NCBI GenBank assembly: GCA_963921355.3
Contig: OZ001190.1
Location: 3,534,001 to 3,598,000 of the forward strand
From: CAWUEZ02 sp963921355
GTDB taxonomy: Bacteria > Pseudomonadota > Alphaproteobacteria > Thalassobaculales > Thalassobaculaceae
Direction: 5' to 3'
DNA: 64,000 nucleotides
Under the pieces are notes generated by a model. It worked only from the letters and a program-made list of their open reading frames with translations. It had not been told where the DNA came from and searched no databases. The translations under genes and the position numbers were made by a program. Shown one piece after another: positions 35,344-45,946 of the stretch. How positions within the stretch are numbered: position 1 is the stretch's first letter; every line of letters begins with the position of its first letter.

Positions 35344-35976
35344 TCAAGTTTCGTCTTCGCTCGGCGTCGGACGCTTGTCGATCACTTCATCGACGAGACC
35401 GAATGCCTTGGCTTCGTCCGGCGTCATGAAGTTGTCGCGGTCCATGCCGTCTTCGATCTCATCGATCTTGCGGCCGGTGTGCTTCACGTAGATCTCGTTG
35501 AGCCGTGCCCGCACCGCCAGGATTTCTCGGGCATGAATCTCGATGTCGGAGGCCTGGCCCTGGAAGCCGCCGGACGGCTGGTGGATCATCACCCGCGCGT
35601 TCGGCAGGCAGTAGCGTTTGCCCGCGGCCCCGGCGGCCAGCAGCAGCGAGCCCATGGACGCAGCCTGGCCGATGCACACCGTGGACACGTCCGGACGGAT
35701 GTACTCCATGGTGTCGTACATCGCGAGGCCCGACGTCACGACACCGCCCGGCGAATTGATGTACATGGCAATGTCTTTGGTCGGGTTCTCCGATTCCAGG
35801 TACAGCAACTGGGCGCAGACGAGGCTGGAAATCGCGTCATTGACCGGGCCCATCACGAAGATAATCCGCTCCTTCAGCAGCCGGGAATAGATGTCGTAGG
35901 CCCGCTCGCCCCGGTTGGTCTGCTCGACCACCATCGGCACCAGCGCATTCATGTAGATATCGGCCGGGTTGGCCAT
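35344..35976 (-). CDS. clpP: ATP-dependent Clp protease proteolytic subunit ClpP
   Basis: 210 residues from ATG 35976, which has AAGGA seven bases upstream; ATG 35991 is the alternative. The catalytic serine is Ser107 in GQAASMGS and the histidine His132 in MIHQPSGG; GMDRDNFM holds the aspartate region. NSPGGVVTSGLAMYDTM is also diagnostic. It forms the tetradecameric chamber used by ClpX. The tig-clpP-clpX-lon order is standard in proteobacteria. Confidence 0.98.
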   Translation of the reverse strand: MANPADIYMNALVPMVVEQTNRGERAYDIYSRLLKERIIFVMGPVNDAISSLVCAQLLYLESENPTKDIAMYINSPGGVVTSGLAMYDTMEYIRPDVSTVCIGQAASMGSLLLAAGAAGKRYCLPNARVMIHQPSGGFQGQASDIEIHAREILAVRARLNEIYVKHTGRKIDEIEDGMDRDNFMTPDEAKAFGLVDEVIDKRPTPSEDET

Positions 35977-36108
35977 GGCCTGTTCCTTCATCCGGTTGGT
36001 CGGGCATGGGTTGTCCGGATCACGCCCTTTCCTGACTATGGGTGTTTCGCACCGGCTATGCCAGTACCCGACGGCCTACTACGGGAAGACCTTGCGCCGC
36101 GGTTCCGA

Positions 36109-37683
36109 TCAGCCCTCGGCCTCTTCAGACGCGTCGTCCTTCTTCTTGCGCTTGGGTGCGGCCTTCTTCTTCGGAGCCTCATCGTCGGCCTTGGCCTCCG
36201 ACGCCTTCGCCTTGCTCTTCGGCGCCGCCTTCTTCTTGGCCGGTTTCTTGGCCGGTTTGGCATCCGCCGACCCGGCATCCTCGGCGGCCTCGCTGTCCGG
36301 ATCGCGGAACAGCTCTTCCGACGTCACGGTCTTGTCGGTCACCTTCGCCATCTCGACCACGAAGTCGACGATCTTGTCCTCGAAGATCGGCGCGCGGACC
36401 TGGGCCAGCGCCTGCGGATTCTCCTGGTAGTACTTGAAGACGAACTGTTCCTGGCCGGGGAACCGGGCCGCCTGTTCCTGGATCGCCCGCTGGACCTCTT
36501 CGTCGGTCACCTCGATGTTGTTCTGGCGGCCAACCTCCGAGAGCAGCAGACCCAGCCGGACCCGCCGGTCGGCGATCGAGCGATACTCGGCACGATCCTC
36601 TTCCGACAGCTTCGCCTCGTCGGCTTCGTGCCCCTGCTCATGCTCATGCTCATGCTCATGCTCATGCCCATGATCGTGATCATGGTCGTGGTCGTGGTCA
36701 TGGCCTTCCTGGTCATCATTGTGATGGACGACCTGATGGACGATGCTCCGATACTCTTCCTCGACCATGTTCGGCGGGACCTCGAACACATGGCGTTCCG
36801 CAAGCTTATCGAGGAGCTGACGCCTCAGACGCGATCGGGTCGCGGTCAGGAACTCGCCCTTCATCTGCTCGCCGACAGCCTCTTTCAGCGAGTCCAGGCT
36901 GTCCATGCCGAAGCGTTGGGCGAACGCGTCGTCGATCTCAACCGGCTTGGGCGCGCGGATCTCCTTGACCTTGACGTCGAAGACCGCCTCCTTGCCCGCC
37001 AGGTTGCTGGCCGGGTAGTCCTCGGGGAACGTGACCGAGACAGCCTTGTCCGAGCCGGCTTCCACGCCGACCAACTGATCCTCGAAGCCGGGGATGAAGC
37101 TGTTCGATCCCAACTCGAGATTATGGTCCTCGGCGCTGCCCCCCTCGAAGGCCTCGCCGTCAACCTTGCCCACGAAGTCGATAACGACAACGTCGCCCGC
37201 CGCCGACGGGCGGGCCTCTTCAATCGGCGCTGATTCTTTCTGCTGTTCCGCCATCCGCGAGATGGCGCCCATCAGTTCGTCCTCGCCGGGCTCGGCGACC
37301 ACGCGCTCGAGCTCAAGCGTCGAGAAATCGATGGTCTCGATCTCCGGCATCAGTTCGACGGTGACCTTGTACTCGAGGTCCTGGCCTTTCTCGTAGGACG
37401 TGATCTCGATCCGGGGCTGCGCCGCCGGCCGGAGGTCCCGCTCATCGAGCGCGCGCTGTGAGGTTTCGTTGACCGACTTCTCGATCACTTCGCCCAACAT
37501 CGCGTCCCCGTAGCGCTGGCGCAGCAGCGACGGCGGTACTTTGCCGGGGCGGAAGCCCGGTAGCTGCACCTGGGGTGCGAGCTCGACCAGCCGGCTGTTG
37601 ACCTCGGCATCAAGATCAGCCGCCGGGATGGTGATCAGGAATTCGCGCTGCAGTCCTTCATTGAGGGTTTCCGTTACTTGCAT
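36109..37683 (-). CDS. tig: Trigger factor with histidine-rich insert
   Basis: 524 residues, longer than the roughly 430-490 usual for the family. The ribosome-binding domain has FRPGKVPPSLLRQRYG, the PPIase domain GDVVVIDFVGKVDGEAFEGG and FIPGFEDQLVG. Inside the C-terminal chaperone domain, residues 328-352 alternate His with Asp and then His with Glu (12 histidines), between VEEEYRSIVHQVV and SEEDRAEYRSIADRRVRLGLLL. The last 50 residues are Lys/Ala-rich and basic. Trigger factor is the ribosome-bound chaperone for nascent chains. The insert could bind divalent metal; that is inference. Confidence 0.95.
   Translation of the reverse strand: MQVTETLNEGLQREFLITIPAADLDAEVNSRLVELAPQVQLPGFRPGKVPPSLLRQRYGDAMLGEVIEKSVNETSQRALDERDLRPAAQPRIEITSYEKGQDLEYKVTVELMPEIETIDFSTLELERVVAEPGEDELMGAISRMAEQQKESAPIEEARPSAAGDVVVIDFVGKVDGEAFEGGSAEDHNLELGSNSFIPGFEDQLVGVEAGSDKAVSVTFPEDYPASNLAGKEAVFDVKVKEIRAPKPVEIDDAFAQRFGMDSLDSLKEAVGEQMKGEFLTATRSRLRRQLLDKLAERHVFEVPPNMVEEEYRSIVHQVVHHNDDQEGHDHDHDHDHDHGHEHEHEHEHEQGHEADEAKLSEEDRAEYRSIADRRVRLGLLLSEVGRQNNIEVTDEEVQRAIQEQAARFPGQEQFVFKYYQENPQALAQVRAPIFEDKIVDFVVEMAKVTDKTVTSEELFRDPDSEAAEDAGSADAKPAKKPAKKKAAPKSKAKASEAKADDEAPKKKAAPKRKKKDDASEEAEG
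36637..36702 (-). repeat. 6-bp microsatellite encoding the His-rich insert of trigger factor
   Basis: Five perfect copies of a hexamer (ctcatg on the plus strand) at 36637-36666 are followed by diverged hexamers to about 36702. Each unit encodes His-Glu or His-Asp, so copy-number change stays in frame. Confidence 0.85.
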
Positions 37684-37763
37684 GGGTGAGTCCGCTCAGT
37701 CGGGGCCAGAAATGGCATGGGCCGTTGGTTCCTGCACCACGGTCGACGGTGGGTCTGGCAGCG

Positions 37764-37848
37764 TGGTGCGGGTGGAGGGACTTGAACCCCCATGGCTTGC
37801 GCCACTGGAACCTAAATCCAGCGTGTCTACCAGTTCCACCACACCCGC
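37764..37848 (-). tRNA. tRNA-Leu (TAG)
   Basis: 85 bases with encoded CCA and a long variable arm, as expected for a class II tRNA. Acceptor GCGGGTG pairs with CACCCGC, discriminator A. Anticodon loop TTTAGGT gives TAG. It lies 80 bases upstream of tig on the same strand. Confidence 0.95.
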
Positions 37849-37885
37849 GCCGGGCCTGAGCCGCCCTACCGTGGGGACGCGCACT

Positions 37886-37912
37886 GCTATATGACCGCTG
37901 CCCGCGCGTCAA
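37886..37912 (-). promoter_or_regulatory. Candidate promoter of tRNA-Leu
   Basis: TTGACG (37907-37912) and TATAGC (37886-37891) with a 15-base spacer lie 38 bases upstream of the tRNA. The spacer is short. Confidence 0.4.
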
Positions 37913-37944
37913 CCACCGCACCCACCGGCCAAGGGGCAGATGCG

Positions 37945-39372
37945 CTAGCCTTTGGCCAATCCCTTGATCTGGGAAGACAGGGCGACGCGCCCGTCGTCGG
38001 TATAGGCCTCGTGGTTGTCGTCGATCTCACCCAGCCGATAGAGGTAATTGATCATCATGCCACTGGATTGACCGAGCCCGTTGGCCGAGCGGTCGCCGAG
38101 CCAGTTCAGGCGCTCCATGCGCGCGCCATTGGACAGGTGGAAATGGGCGACTGGATCGGCCGCGCCGCCGGACCGCCGCTTCGCCTGCGATAGATACCGG
38201 GCCGCCGCCCGCATCATCGGGCTGCGCAGGGCCTCCTGCAGCGCCTCGTCGTCCCACCACGCGTTGCGCTCAAAGGCCGCCGTCAGCAGTTCCGGATCGG
38301 GGGTTTCGCCATCCCGCTCCAGGATCTGAGCCAGCGCCCGGCGCTCAGCCGCCGTCAGCAACTCGCTGCCACTGTAAAGCTCACCGTTCATCCACCGACG
38401 GAAGCCCGGGATCGGCGACAGGGTTGCGAAGGTCTTCAGGTTCGGCAGCTCCTGGCGCAGCAGATCCACGACTCGCTTGATCAGGAAGTTCCCGAAGCTG
38501 ATCCCGCTCAAGCCCCGCTGGGCGTTCGAGATGGAATAGAAGATCGCCGTATCGGCGCGCCGCGGATCGTGGGCCGGGGCATGTTCGTCGAGCAGGGTCT
38601 GAACGTTGTCCGACATGCCGGCCACCAGGGCGACTTCGACGAAGATCAGGGGTTCGTCGGGCATGTTGGGGTGGAAGAAGGCGAAACAGCGACGGTCGCT
38701 GTCCAGCCGGTTCTTAAGGTCGTCCCAGGACTGGATCGCATGAACCGCTTCATAGGCGATCAGCTTCTCCAGCAGGGCTGCCGAGGCGTCCCAGGTGATC
38801 CGCCGCAGCTCCAGCAGGCCGACATCAAACCAGTCCGACAACAGGTCGCGAAGGTCGCCGTCGAGATCGCTGAGCTCCGGCGTGTCGCGCGCCATCGGGA
38901 TCAGTTCGGCGCGCAGATCGACCAGGAACTTCACGCCCTCCGGCAGCGCGGTGAAACGACGCAGGAGGGTGCGCCAACGGGGTACAAGGGCGGTGCGAAG
39001 CCGACGCTCCAGCTTTCGCCTGGCCTCCTCGTCCGGCGCCTCGGCCAGGGCGGAGACCGCGTTGTCGACGGCGCCATGGTCGGCGCCGAACTCGTTGGCC
39101 AGCAGGGTCAGAAATCGCTCGCGACCTGTCCGGTTCAATGACAGGTAGGAGCGGCCAAGCTCGGCCGCCCGAGCCCGAGCCGTGACCTCGCCGCCCTTGT
39201 CGGACAGGCAGTCCGACATCTGACCGCGGATCTTCTCCAGATCGTCGCCGGGCAGGTCGGGCCGCGGCACCCCCGTCCAGTAGTGGCGGGTGGAGACCGA
39301 GACGTCTTCCCACGCCTTGCGCAGGTTCTTCAGGGTCCGATCGAGAAAGCTGTCTGCCGTCGCATCGCTCAT
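37945..39372 (-). CDS. Malonyl-CoA decarboxylase
   Basis: 475 residues. It converts malonyl-CoA to acetyl-CoA and CO2. The family's helical N-terminal domain is followed by the GNAT-like catalytic domain: FFHPNMPDEPLIFVEVALV, FYSISNAQRGLSGISFGNFLIK (catalytic serine region) and HFHLSNGARMERLNWLGD (catalytic histidine region) are all present. It lies 82 bases after prfC on the same strand. No malonyl-CoA synthetase gene is adjacent. Confidence 0.93.
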   Translation of the reverse strand: MSDATADSFLDRTLKNLRKAWEDVSVSTRHYWTGVPRPDLPGDDLEKIRGQMSDCLSDKGGEVTARARAAELGRSYLSLNRTGRERFLTLLANEFGADHGAVDNAVSALAEAPDEEARRKLERRLRTALVPRWRTLLRRFTALPEGVKFLVDLRAELIPMARDTPELSDLDGDLRDLLSDWFDVGLLELRRITWDASAALLEKLIAYEAVHAIQSWDDLKNRLDSDRRCFAFFHPNMPDEPLIFVEVALVAGMSDNVQTLLDEHAPAHDPRRADTAIFYSISNAQRGLSGISFGNFLIKRVVDLLRQELPNLKTFATLSPIPGFRRWMNGELYSGSELLTAAERRALAQILERDGETPDPELLTAAFERNAWWDDEALQEALRSPMMRAAARYLSQAKRRSGGAADPVAHFHLSNGARMERLNWLGDRSANGLGQSSGMMINYLYRLGEIDDNHEAYTDDGRVALSSQIKGLAKG

Positions 39373-39454
39373 GACGAAAGGATGCCGAGCACCAGCACAT
39401 TGGGCAAATGAATAACCCGAGACATCGTCACCGCCGGCGCGGCCCTCCCGCCGG

Positions 39455-41044
<1,590 letters not shown>

Positions 41045-41175
41045 GCCAGATAAATCCCGAAATCGTGGTGGACGGGTAGATACCGCCGCCTAACGGTCGC
41101 TTCAAGGGCCGTCCCTGCGTCTTTTTGAGCGTCTGAACCCTGGACGTCGCCGACCGGCGTGCTTATTCACAGCCC

Positions 41176-42999
41176 ATGCGTATCGGTAGGAAACCGCTGT
41201 TGCGGCCGAAAAGTGTCCCGATCGCCCTGCTGCTTCTCGGCGGGGTCGGATCGCTGGTGACCCTCTCGCTGATTGTCGTTCTTGCGACAGGCTTTCTGGC
41301 CGCCGGGCGGAATACCATCGACATGCTGCGTGATCAGGCGACCGAGCTGATGCACCTGATGGTGTCGCGGATCGAGACCCATATCGAGCCGGCCGCCATC
41401 CATGCCGAACTGATCGCGCAGATGATCGTCGAGGAGCAGTTCGACTTCCGGTCCTCGGACATTGATCGGATCCGTCTGACCATGCGGGCCCTGCCGCAGA
41501 TTCTCGGCGTCGGCATCGTCCTCGAGGACGGTCGGCTCATCAGCATCACCCGCGACGGTCTTATTCAGCGATCGGACTGGCGCGAGAACGGCTTCAGCGA
41601 GGCCGAGTTCCAGGAAGTCATGACATCGGACGGGCTGGTCTGGCCGGACCCGGTGTGGGAATCCGAACTGGGCGAGTCGATCATCTATGCCCGTCACGTA
41701 ATCGTCGATAACGGTCGACCGATCGGTTTCGTCGGCAGCGCGATCTCCGCCGCCGAACTGTCTGAGTTCCTGAGCAGCATCACCGACGACGTGGTCAGCG
41801 CGTTCCTGCTCGACTCCCAACGCCGGATCATCGCGCACCCATCCCTGGTCGGCAGGGCGAAGGAGCTGTTCAAGCGTGGGCGGGAGATCCCGACCGCCGA
41901 AGAACTGGATGACGGGGTTCTGCATTCCTGGGTGTCAGGCGCCTATGTCGAGGCGGATCTCCTGGAGGATCTCGAAGGCCTGGACACGGCAATCGTGAAT
42001 TTCCGGGACAGTGAGCATGTCCTGATCAATACGCCTCTGACGGCTGTCGCACCGCAGACCTGGATCGTCGGCGTCTCCATCAACACGGCGAGCGCCGACG
42101 TCCTGTTCACCCGCCTGTTCGGCATCCTGATCGCCGGGCTCGCGGTCCTGGCGCTCACACTGTTTCTGCTGTGGCGGGTGGCGCGCTCGGTCCGTCGGCC
42201 TCTGACCGCCTTGGCGACCGCGTCGGAGAGGATCCGGAACCTGGACCTCGACGACATTCCCGAACCGCCGGAAACCACGGTCTCGGAGATCCGCGAGGCG
42301 TCCGACGCCTTCTACCGCATGGTCGGCGCGCTGCGATGGTTCGAGACCTACGTGCCAAGGCGCCTTGTGAAGCGCTTGATGGCGGCGTCGACCGACGACG
42401 GGATCCCGACGCGAAGCCGGGAACTGACCCTGCTGTTCACCGACATCGTCGGATTCACATCCCTGTCGGAAAGTCTCGGCGCCGAAGAGACCGCGGACCT
42501 GCTCAACCAGCATTTCTCGCTGATCGCCCAATGCGTCGAGGCCGAAGGTGGCACGATCGACAAATACATCGGTGATTGTGTGATGGCGTTCTGGGGGGCG
42601 CCGCAACGCCAGGACGACCACGCGGAACGCGCCTGCCGTGCGGCCCGCGCCATCGCCCGCGCCGTTCACGCCCACAATGAAGAGCGCCTGAGCGAGGGCA
42701 AGCCGGCGATCCGGATGCGGATCGGCCTGCATTCCGGAACCGTCGTCGTCGGCAACATCGGCGCGCCGGGACGGATCAACTATACGGTGGTCGGTGATCC
42801 CGTGAACGTCGCCAACCGGATCGAGCAGCTCGGCAAGGACGTGGACGCTGATGCCGAAGTCCTCATCCTGGCCAGCCAGCAGACCATCGAAGCGGCCGGC
42901 CAACTCGACGGCGGCACCGACAGCGGCGCCACGCAGGTCGGCGACCGGACCCTGCGCGGCCTGAAAGCCGCTGTCGGGATCTGGCGCCTGTCTACCTAG
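41176..42999 (+). CDS. Membrane-bound class III adenylate/guanylate cyclase with periplasmic sensor
   Basis: 607 residues. An N-terminal membrane helix (about 17-42) and a second (about 312-337) flank a periplasmic domain of about 270 residues that looks like a double-Cache sensor (GVGIVLEDGRLISITRDG, IVDNGRPIGFVGSAIS). A HAMP-like segment follows. The cyclase domain starts ELTLLFTDIVGFTSLSE with a metal aspartate, and continues GGTIDKYIGDCVMAFWGAP, GLHSGTVVVGNIG and RINYTVVGDPVNVANRIEQL. It likely makes cAMP in response to an extracellular ligand; ligand and nucleotide specificity are not determined. Confidence 0.9.
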   Translation: MRIGRKPLLRPKSVPIALLLLGGVGSLVTLSLIVVLATGFLAAGRNTIDMLRDQATELMHLMVSRIETHIEPAAIHAELIAQMIVEEQFDFRSSDIDRIRLTMRALPQILGVGIVLEDGRLISITRDGLIQRSDWRENGFSEAEFQEVMTSDGLVWPDPVWESELGESIIYARHVIVDNGRPIGFVGSAISAAELSEFLSSITDDVVSAFLLDSQRRIIAHPSLVGRAKELFKRGREIPTAEELDDGVLHSWVSGAYVEADLLEDLEGLDTAIVNFRDSEHVLINTPLTAVAPQTWIVGVSINTASADVLFTRLFGILIAGLAVLALTLFLLWRVARSVRRPLTALATASERIRNLDLDDIPEPPETTVSEIREASDAFYRMVGALRWFETYVPRRLVKRLMAASTDDGIPTRSRELTLLFTDIVGFTSLSESLGAEETADLLNQHFSLIAQCVEAEGGTIDKYIGDCVMAFWGAPQRQDDHAERACRAARAIARAVHAHNEERLSEGKPAIRMRIGLHSGTVVVGNIGAPGRINYTVVGDPVNVANRIEQLGKDVDADAEVLILASQQTIEAAGQLDGGTDSGATQVGDRTLRGLKAAVGIWRLST

Positions 43000-43058
43000 A
43001 TCGGATCACGTTTTGGCGGAAACCCTTTGGTTTCCGCCAAAACGTGTGAATCCGATCT
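42998..43058. repeat. Palindromic intergenic repeat (first of a pair)
   Basis: Outer arms AGATCGGAT (42998-43006) and ATCCGATCT (43050-43058); inner 17-bp perfect stem starting ACGTTTTGGCGG (43008-43024) and its complement (43029-43045) around loop CTTT. The left arm overlaps the cyclase stop codon. Confidence 0.85.
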
Positions 43059-43070
43059 GAATCAGAAGGT

Positions 43071-43134
43071 TAGAGCAGATTCACCGGTCTGATGGATCGC
43101 CGACGGCGATTCCATCTGAAACGCATCTGCTCTA
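43071..43134. repeat. Palindromic intergenic repeat (second of a pair)
   Basis: Arms TAGAGCAGAT (43071-43080) and ATCTGCTCTA (43125-43134) enclose a further inner near-palindrome around CGCCGACGGCG. The right arm contains the stop codon of the convergent Gfo/Idh gene. Confidence 0.8.
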
Positions 43135-44154
43135 GATCGACAGCCGACGCCCCTCGTCGGCGGACCGGTAGATGGCCTCGACCAGATCCATGTTGCGCAG
43201 ATAAGCCGCCCCCTCGTTCTCGGCCGGTTCCCCGCGCGCCCACGCGTCGACAATATGGCTGTTTGTGGTGAACACGCAGTCGCCGGCAAAACCGCGGTCG
43301 GACCAGTCGTAAGGGTGGCAGACCTCGGCTCCGCCATGGGGTTTCCAGAACAGATCGCCCGCCCCGTTGAGCCGGAGGACACCACCGCTGCCCTCGACCC
43401 ACATCTCCCCCATGGTGAGCCGGGTGTTGTCGGCAACGTGGTCATTCAGCCGGTTACCGTCGAACAATCCGGTGGCGCCGCTCTCGAACTCGAACAGAAC
43501 GTAGCCCGCATCCTCTCCGGCGATCACCGGATTGATCCGCCGGAGCTCCGCGTAAACCGACACCACTTCACCCATCAGCATCCGAAAGGTGTCGACGAAG
43601 TGAATAGCGGTCTCGTGGATGAGGAACCGGGGCATCGATTGGAAATACGGCTGCCGGGCGAGATAAGCGTCCGGCCCCTGCCCGTCTCCGGGCCGCATCC
43701 GGAACGCTATGCTGTGCGGTGTTCCGAGCACGCCGGCGTCGATCTGATGCCGGGCTTCCCGATGCCACGGCTGGAACCGGAAGTTCTCATGTACCGCCAG
43801 CCGGATCCCGGCGGCGTCGGCCGTGGCGACCAGAGCTCGCGCCTCGTCCAAGGACGGGGCCAGCGGTTTCTGGCAGATGACATTCGCCCGCGCCTTGCCG
43901 CACAGAGTCACCAGAGGAGCATGGGTCGCCGGCGGCGTGACGATATCGACCAGGTCCGGCGCGAGGTCGGCCAGGAGTGCTTCTGCATCGTCATATACGG
44001 GGGCATTCGGGTGATGGGCGTCGCGTGTGGCGCGCGCGCGCTCCAGGTCGCTGTCGCACACACCGACGACGTCGACCCCCGCCGTCCGCGACCAGGCGTC
44101 GTGGTGGAAGGCCGCGAAGTAACCGCATCCAATGATCGCAACGCGCTGGGTCAT
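43132..44154 (-). CDS. Gfo/Idh/MocA family oxidoreductase
   Basis: 340 residues. The N-terminal Rossmann fold starts RVAIIGCGYFAAFHHDAW. ICQKPLAPSLDEARALV matches the family's EKP motif region, with Gln in place of the usual Glu. The C-terminal alpha/beta domain has HETAIHFVDTFRMLMGEV. Members are NAD(P)-dependent sugar or inositol dehydrogenases and related enzymes; the substrate is not predictable. It lies 60 bases downstream of the acyl-CoA ligase gene. Its stop codon sits within a palindromic repeat arm. Confidence 0.88.
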   Translation of the reverse strand: MTQRVAIIGCGYFAAFHHDAWSRTAGVDVVGVCDSDLERARATRDAHHPNAPVYDDAEALLADLAPDLVDIVTPPATHAPLVTLCGKARANVICQKPLAPSLDEARALVATADAAGIRLAVHENFRFQPWHREARHQIDAGVLGTPHSIAFRMRPGDGQGPDAYLARQPYFQSMPRFLIHETAIHFVDTFRMLMGEVVSVYAELRRINPVIAGEDAGYVLFEFESGATGLFDGNRLNDHVADNTRLTMGEMWVEGSGGVLRLNGAGDLFWKPHGGAEVCHPYDWSDRGFAGDCVFTTNSHIVDAWARGEPAENEGAAYLRNMDLVEAIYRSADEGRRLSI

Positions 44155-44214
44155 GGAGCCGCCCCGTCGGGTCCACCGTTACCTGTTTCGGTCTCCGACG
44201 GCCCGATCTCTTCA

Positions 44215-45840
44215 CTACATCTCGAGCGCACGGTCCCGCAGCACGAACTTCTGGATCTTGCCGGTGGAGGTCTTCGGCAGTTCGGTGAACACGATGGTCC
44301 GGGGGATCTTGAAGCCGGCCATGTTGTCGCGGCAGAAGGCGATGACGTCCGCCTCGGTAAGCGTTTCCTCCGGGGCCGGTGTGATGAAGGCACACGGCGT
44401 TTCGCCCCACTTCTCATCGGGGCGTGCGACCACGGCGGCTTCCATGATCTTCGGATGACGGAACAGCACGTCCTCCACCTCGAGGGAGGAAATGTTCTCG
44501 CCGCCGGAGATGATGATGTCCTTGGAGCGGTCCTTGACCTCGGCATAGCCGTCGGGATGCATGACGGCGAGATCACCGGAACGGAACCAGCCGTCCACGA
44601 ACGCTTTCGACGTTGCCTCCGGGTTCTTGAGATACCCCTTCATCACCGTGTTGCCGCGGATCGCGATCTCGCCGATCGTCTCACCGTCGGCCGGCACATC
44701 CGCACCGGTTTCCGCATCGACGACCCGGAAGCCCTCCAAGGTCGGATACCCGACCCCTTGGCGAGCCATCTTGCGGGCCTTGTCATCCAGGGCCAGACCA
44801 TCCCATTCCGGCGGCCAGGCGCAGATTCCGGATGGGCCATAGGTCTCCGTAAGGCCATAGAGATGCACCACTTTGAAGCCCATGCGCTCCATGCCCGCGA
44901 TCACCGCACTCGGCGGCGCTGCCCCGCCGGTCCCGATGGCGATCGAATGGTCGAAGGACCGCTTCTGATCATCGGGGGTGTGGATCAGCATCGTGAGCAC
45001 GATCGGTGCGCCACACATGTGGGTAACCTCATGGGCTTGGATCAGCTCGAAGATCAGCGCCGGTTCGACCTTGCGCAGGCAGACATGGGTGCCGCAGACC
45101 GCGGTGACGCCCCAGGTGAACGTCCAGCCGTTGCAGTGGAACATCGGCAGGGTCCAGAGGTAACGGGACTGGCGATCGACCTGAAAGGCGATCGCGTTGC
45201 CCATCGCGTTCAGGTAGGCGCCGCGATGATGATACACCACGCCTTTCGGGTTCCCGGTGGTGCCGCTGGTGTAGTTCAGACAGATGGCCTGCCATTCGTC
45301 GACCGGCCACTCCCACCCGTCGGCGGCATCGCCGCTCTCCAGCAGCGCCTCGTACTCCATCTCGCCCAAGGGATCGCCGTCCTCGGCAAGGGCATCGTCG
45401 ATCCAGACCACCGGCGGCGGCGCGTCCATGGTGGCGACAGCGGCGGCCATCGTGGCCGTGAACTCACGGTCGACCAACACCAGTTTGGCCTCGCCGTGAC
45501 CCAGAATGAACCCGATCATTGTCGGATCCAGCCGCGTATTGATGGCATTGAGCACCGCCCCCGCCATCGGCACACCGTAGTGGGCTTCGAGCATGGCCGG
45601 CGTGTTGGGGGCCAGAATGGCGACCGTATCCCCCGTGGCGATGCCGCGCCGCCGGATCGCCGAGGCCAGCTGCCGACAGCGCGTGTAGGTCTGCGCATAG
45701 GTCTGGCGCAGGTCACCGTGGATTACCGCCACTTTGTCCGGGTAGGTGTAGGCGGCGCGGGCCAGGAAATCGCTCGGGGTCAACGGCGCGTAGTTGGCGT
45801 CCCGCCGCGGCAGATCGGTATCGAAGATCGAGTCGGTCAT
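44215..45840 (-). CDS. AMP-forming fatty acyl-CoA ligase
   Basis: 541 residues from ATG 45840 (MTDSIFDTDLPRRDANYAPLTP). The P-loop-like motif is LNYTSGTTGNPKGVVYHHRG, then HLYGLTETYGP, WFRSGDLAVMHPDGYAEVKDRSKDIIISGGENISS and the catalytic lysine region KTSTGKIQKFVLRD. It activates a carboxylic acid, probably a medium- or long-chain fatty acid, to its CoA thioester. The architecture resembles the family that includes DmdB methylmercaptopropionate-CoA ligases; the exact substrate is unknown. Confidence 0.9.
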   Translation of the reverse strand: MTDSIFDTDLPRRDANYAPLTPSDFLARAAYTYPDKVAVIHGDLRQTYAQTYTRCRQLASAIRRRGIATGDTVAILAPNTPAMLEAHYGVPMAGAVLNAINTRLDPTMIGFILGHGEAKLVLVDREFTATMAAAVATMDAPPPVVWIDDALAEDGDPLGEMEYEALLESGDAADGWEWPVDEWQAICLNYTSGTTGNPKGVVYHHRGAYLNAMGNAIAFQVDRQSRYLWTLPMFHCNGWTFTWGVTAVCGTHVCLRKVEPALIFELIQAHEVTHMCGAPIVLTMLIHTPDDQKRSFDHSIAIGTGGAAPPSAVIAGMERMGFKVVHLYGLTETYGPSGICAWPPEWDGLALDDKARKMARQGVGYPTLEGFRVVDAETGADVPADGETIGEIAIRGNTVMKGYLKNPEATSKAFVDGWFRSGDLAVMHPDGYAEVKDRSKDIIISGGENISSLEVEDVLFRHPKIMEAAVVARPDEKWGETPCAFITPAPEETLTEADVIAFCRDNMAGFKIPRTIVFTELPKTSTGKIQKFVLRDRALEM

Positions 45841-45946
45841 GGCACACCCGGAGGCTTTCCCCTGGAACACACCATTTCGGCCTCGTTACCAAACGTCAAG
45901 CGCCGCCGGGTTGTGACCGGGAACAAGCCGGGGTAGGGTCCGGCTC

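Noticed and set aside
35200..37233. 677-codon plus-strand frame opposite clpP and tig
   Set aside because: It is antisense to two clear genes; the Leu/Met/Arg-rich stretches come from the codons of the opposite strand.
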